Source of the DNA: Gemmatimonadota bacterium
GTDB lineage: Bacteria; Gemmatimonadota; Gemmatimonadetes; Gemmatimonadales; Gemmatimonadaceae
Length of the DNA: 64,000 bases
Direction of reading: 5' to 3'
Assembly: GCA_026387915.1 (NCBI GenBank)
Contig: JAPLKS010000013.1
Coordinates: forward strand, 1 to 64,000
The notes beneath the pieces were generated by a model, which made no database searches, had not been told where the DNA came from, and saw only the letters and a program-made list of their open reading frames with translations. Below, in pieces: positions 63,346 to 64,000 of the stretch (position 1 is its first letter; each line of letters starts with the position of its first letter). The translations under genes and the position numbers were made by a program.

Positions 63346-64000
63346 CCGACGCGGAACAGTTCGATGGCGCGTGCGTAGCGTTTGCGCAGCACGTCGTGGA
63401 AGGGCTTGTGCGCGGGCTTGGTGAGCGCGGGGTCGTCGGCAAGGAGTTCTGCCGCCGCCTCGCGCGCCACGTCGTTGAGCGCCTCGTCACGGAGCGGGTC
63501 GGCAATGCGGAACATGGCCTCGCCGTGCTGACGCTCGCCGAACAGGTCACCCATCCCGCGTAGGCGAAGGTCGGCACGCGCAATCTCAAAGCCGTCCTCG
63601 GTGTCCACAAAAATGTCGAGGCGTTCGGCCGTCTCCGGCCCCACGTCGCCAAGCAGAATACAGAATGACTCCGCCGCGCCGCGTCCGACGCGGCCGCGCA
63701 ACTGGTGGAGTTGCGAGAGGCCGAAGCGCTCGGGATGCTCAATGAGCATGACCGTGGCGTTCGCGACATCGATGCCAACTTCGATCACCGTGGTCGCGAC
63801 GAGGACGTCGATACTGCCGTCGCGGAACGCACGCATCGTGACGTCCTTCTCGTCTGACGACAGTTTGCCGTGCAACAGCGCCACACGACGGTGTGCAAAT
63901 GGGCCTGAGCGGAGTTCATCAAAGGCCTGTGTGGCTGCGCGGAGCACGAGCTTCTCACTTTCCTCGATGATCGGCAGCACGACGTATGCCTGCCGCCCCG
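63342..64000 (-). CDS. recG: ATP-dependent DNA helicase RecG, C-terminal part
   Basis: The 3' 659 bp of a gene that continues past the window edge. The readable part has QAYVVLPIIEESEKL at the edge, LLHGKLSSDEKDVTMRAFRDG, VATTVIEVGIDVANATVMLIEHPERFGLSQLHQLRGRVGRG (helicase motifs V and VI) and FEIARADLRLRGMGDLFGERQHG, which identify RecG. RecG remodels stalled forks and Holliday junctions. The stop overlaps the convergent gene by 4 bp. Confidence 0.95.
   Translation of the reverse strand, partial: GRQAYVVLPIIEESEKLVLRAATQAFDELRSGPFAHRRVALLHGKLSSDEKDVTMRAFRDGSIDVLVATTVIEVGIDVANATVMLIEHPERFGLSQLHQLRGRVGRGAAESFCILLGDVGPETAERLDIFVDTEDGFEIARADLRLRGMGDLFGERQHGEAMFRIADPLRDEALNDVAREAAAELLADDPALTKPAHKPFHDVLRKRYARAIELFRVG

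Noticed and set aside
1..64000. Mobile elements, prophage or CRISPR
   Set aside because: No transposase, integrase, phage structural gene or spaced identical repeats of CRISPR length was seen; the only tandem repeats are the 13-bp array and the 48-bp coding units.

Overview
The window is a GC-rich chromosomal segment from a free-living, diderm bacterium. Evidence for a diderm cell is a TonB-dependent receptor, a TolC-type channel, several predicted outer-membrane proteins and lipoproteins, and an RND efflux pump. The mix (mannose-family PTS next to an HPr kinase, a Por/FlgD-type sorting domain outside an obvious Bacteroidetes background, SelB, GTG/TTG starts and 4-bp stop/start overlaps) fits Gemmatimonadota best. 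That assignment is inference from gene content, not a database match. Almost everything is on the minus strand. Only three protein genes (a metalloprotease lipoprotein, mazG and a beta-propeller protein) are on the plus strand.

Layout. 1-6.2 kb: two tRNA-Ser genes, tadA, a Big2/gluzincin lipoprotein, clpB and a tiny secreted protein that is essentially one C-terminal sorting domain. 6.4-9.0 kb: recO-selB. 9.1-14.0 kb: a vitamin B12 uptake operon btuF-btuC-btuD-btuB behind a cobalamin riboswitch. 14.0-17.9 kb: metK, a DUF151 nuclease-like gene, an unknown membrane-anchored protein and a DUF218 protein. 18.0-33.5 kb: a long minus-strand run of closely spaced genes: fmdB-argS-pfkB-type kinase-purM-outer-membrane protein-ribD-ribE-ribBA-ribH-nusB-glycosyltransferase-hprK-PTS IIA-IIB-IIC-IID-ptsH-ptsI. 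33.5-36.3 kb: methylmalonyl-CoA mutase large subunit and fructose-1,6-bisphosphatase. 36.3-36.9 kb: a gene-free stretch with two kinds of short direct repeats. 36.9-40.5 kb: comEC and a nitronate-monooxygenase-like protein. 40.7-51.9 kb: a co-directional block MBOAT-SGNH-like-alr-deoB-cdd-lipoprotein-outer-membrane protein-REC/histidine kinase-mtaB-miaB. 52.1 kb: mazG. 52.9-59.4 kb: a CusCBA-type heavy-metal efflux operon headed by a small Cys/His-rich protein. 59.6-64 kb: asnS, a PQQ-type sugar dehydrogenase, a YVTN beta-propeller protein and the 3' part of recG, which runs off the window.

Functional links. The B12 riboswitch and uptake genes can supply the cobalamin needed by the nearby methylmalonyl-CoA mutase. 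The PTS genes form a complete phosphorelay (EI, HPr with both His15 and Ser46, IIA, IIB, IIC, IID) together with the kinase that would modify HPr Ser46. The riboflavin genes are complete for the canonical route apart from the dephosphorylation step. The metal-efflux operon carries Met/His-rich repeats in its adaptor. No prophage, insertion sequence or CRISPR array was seen.
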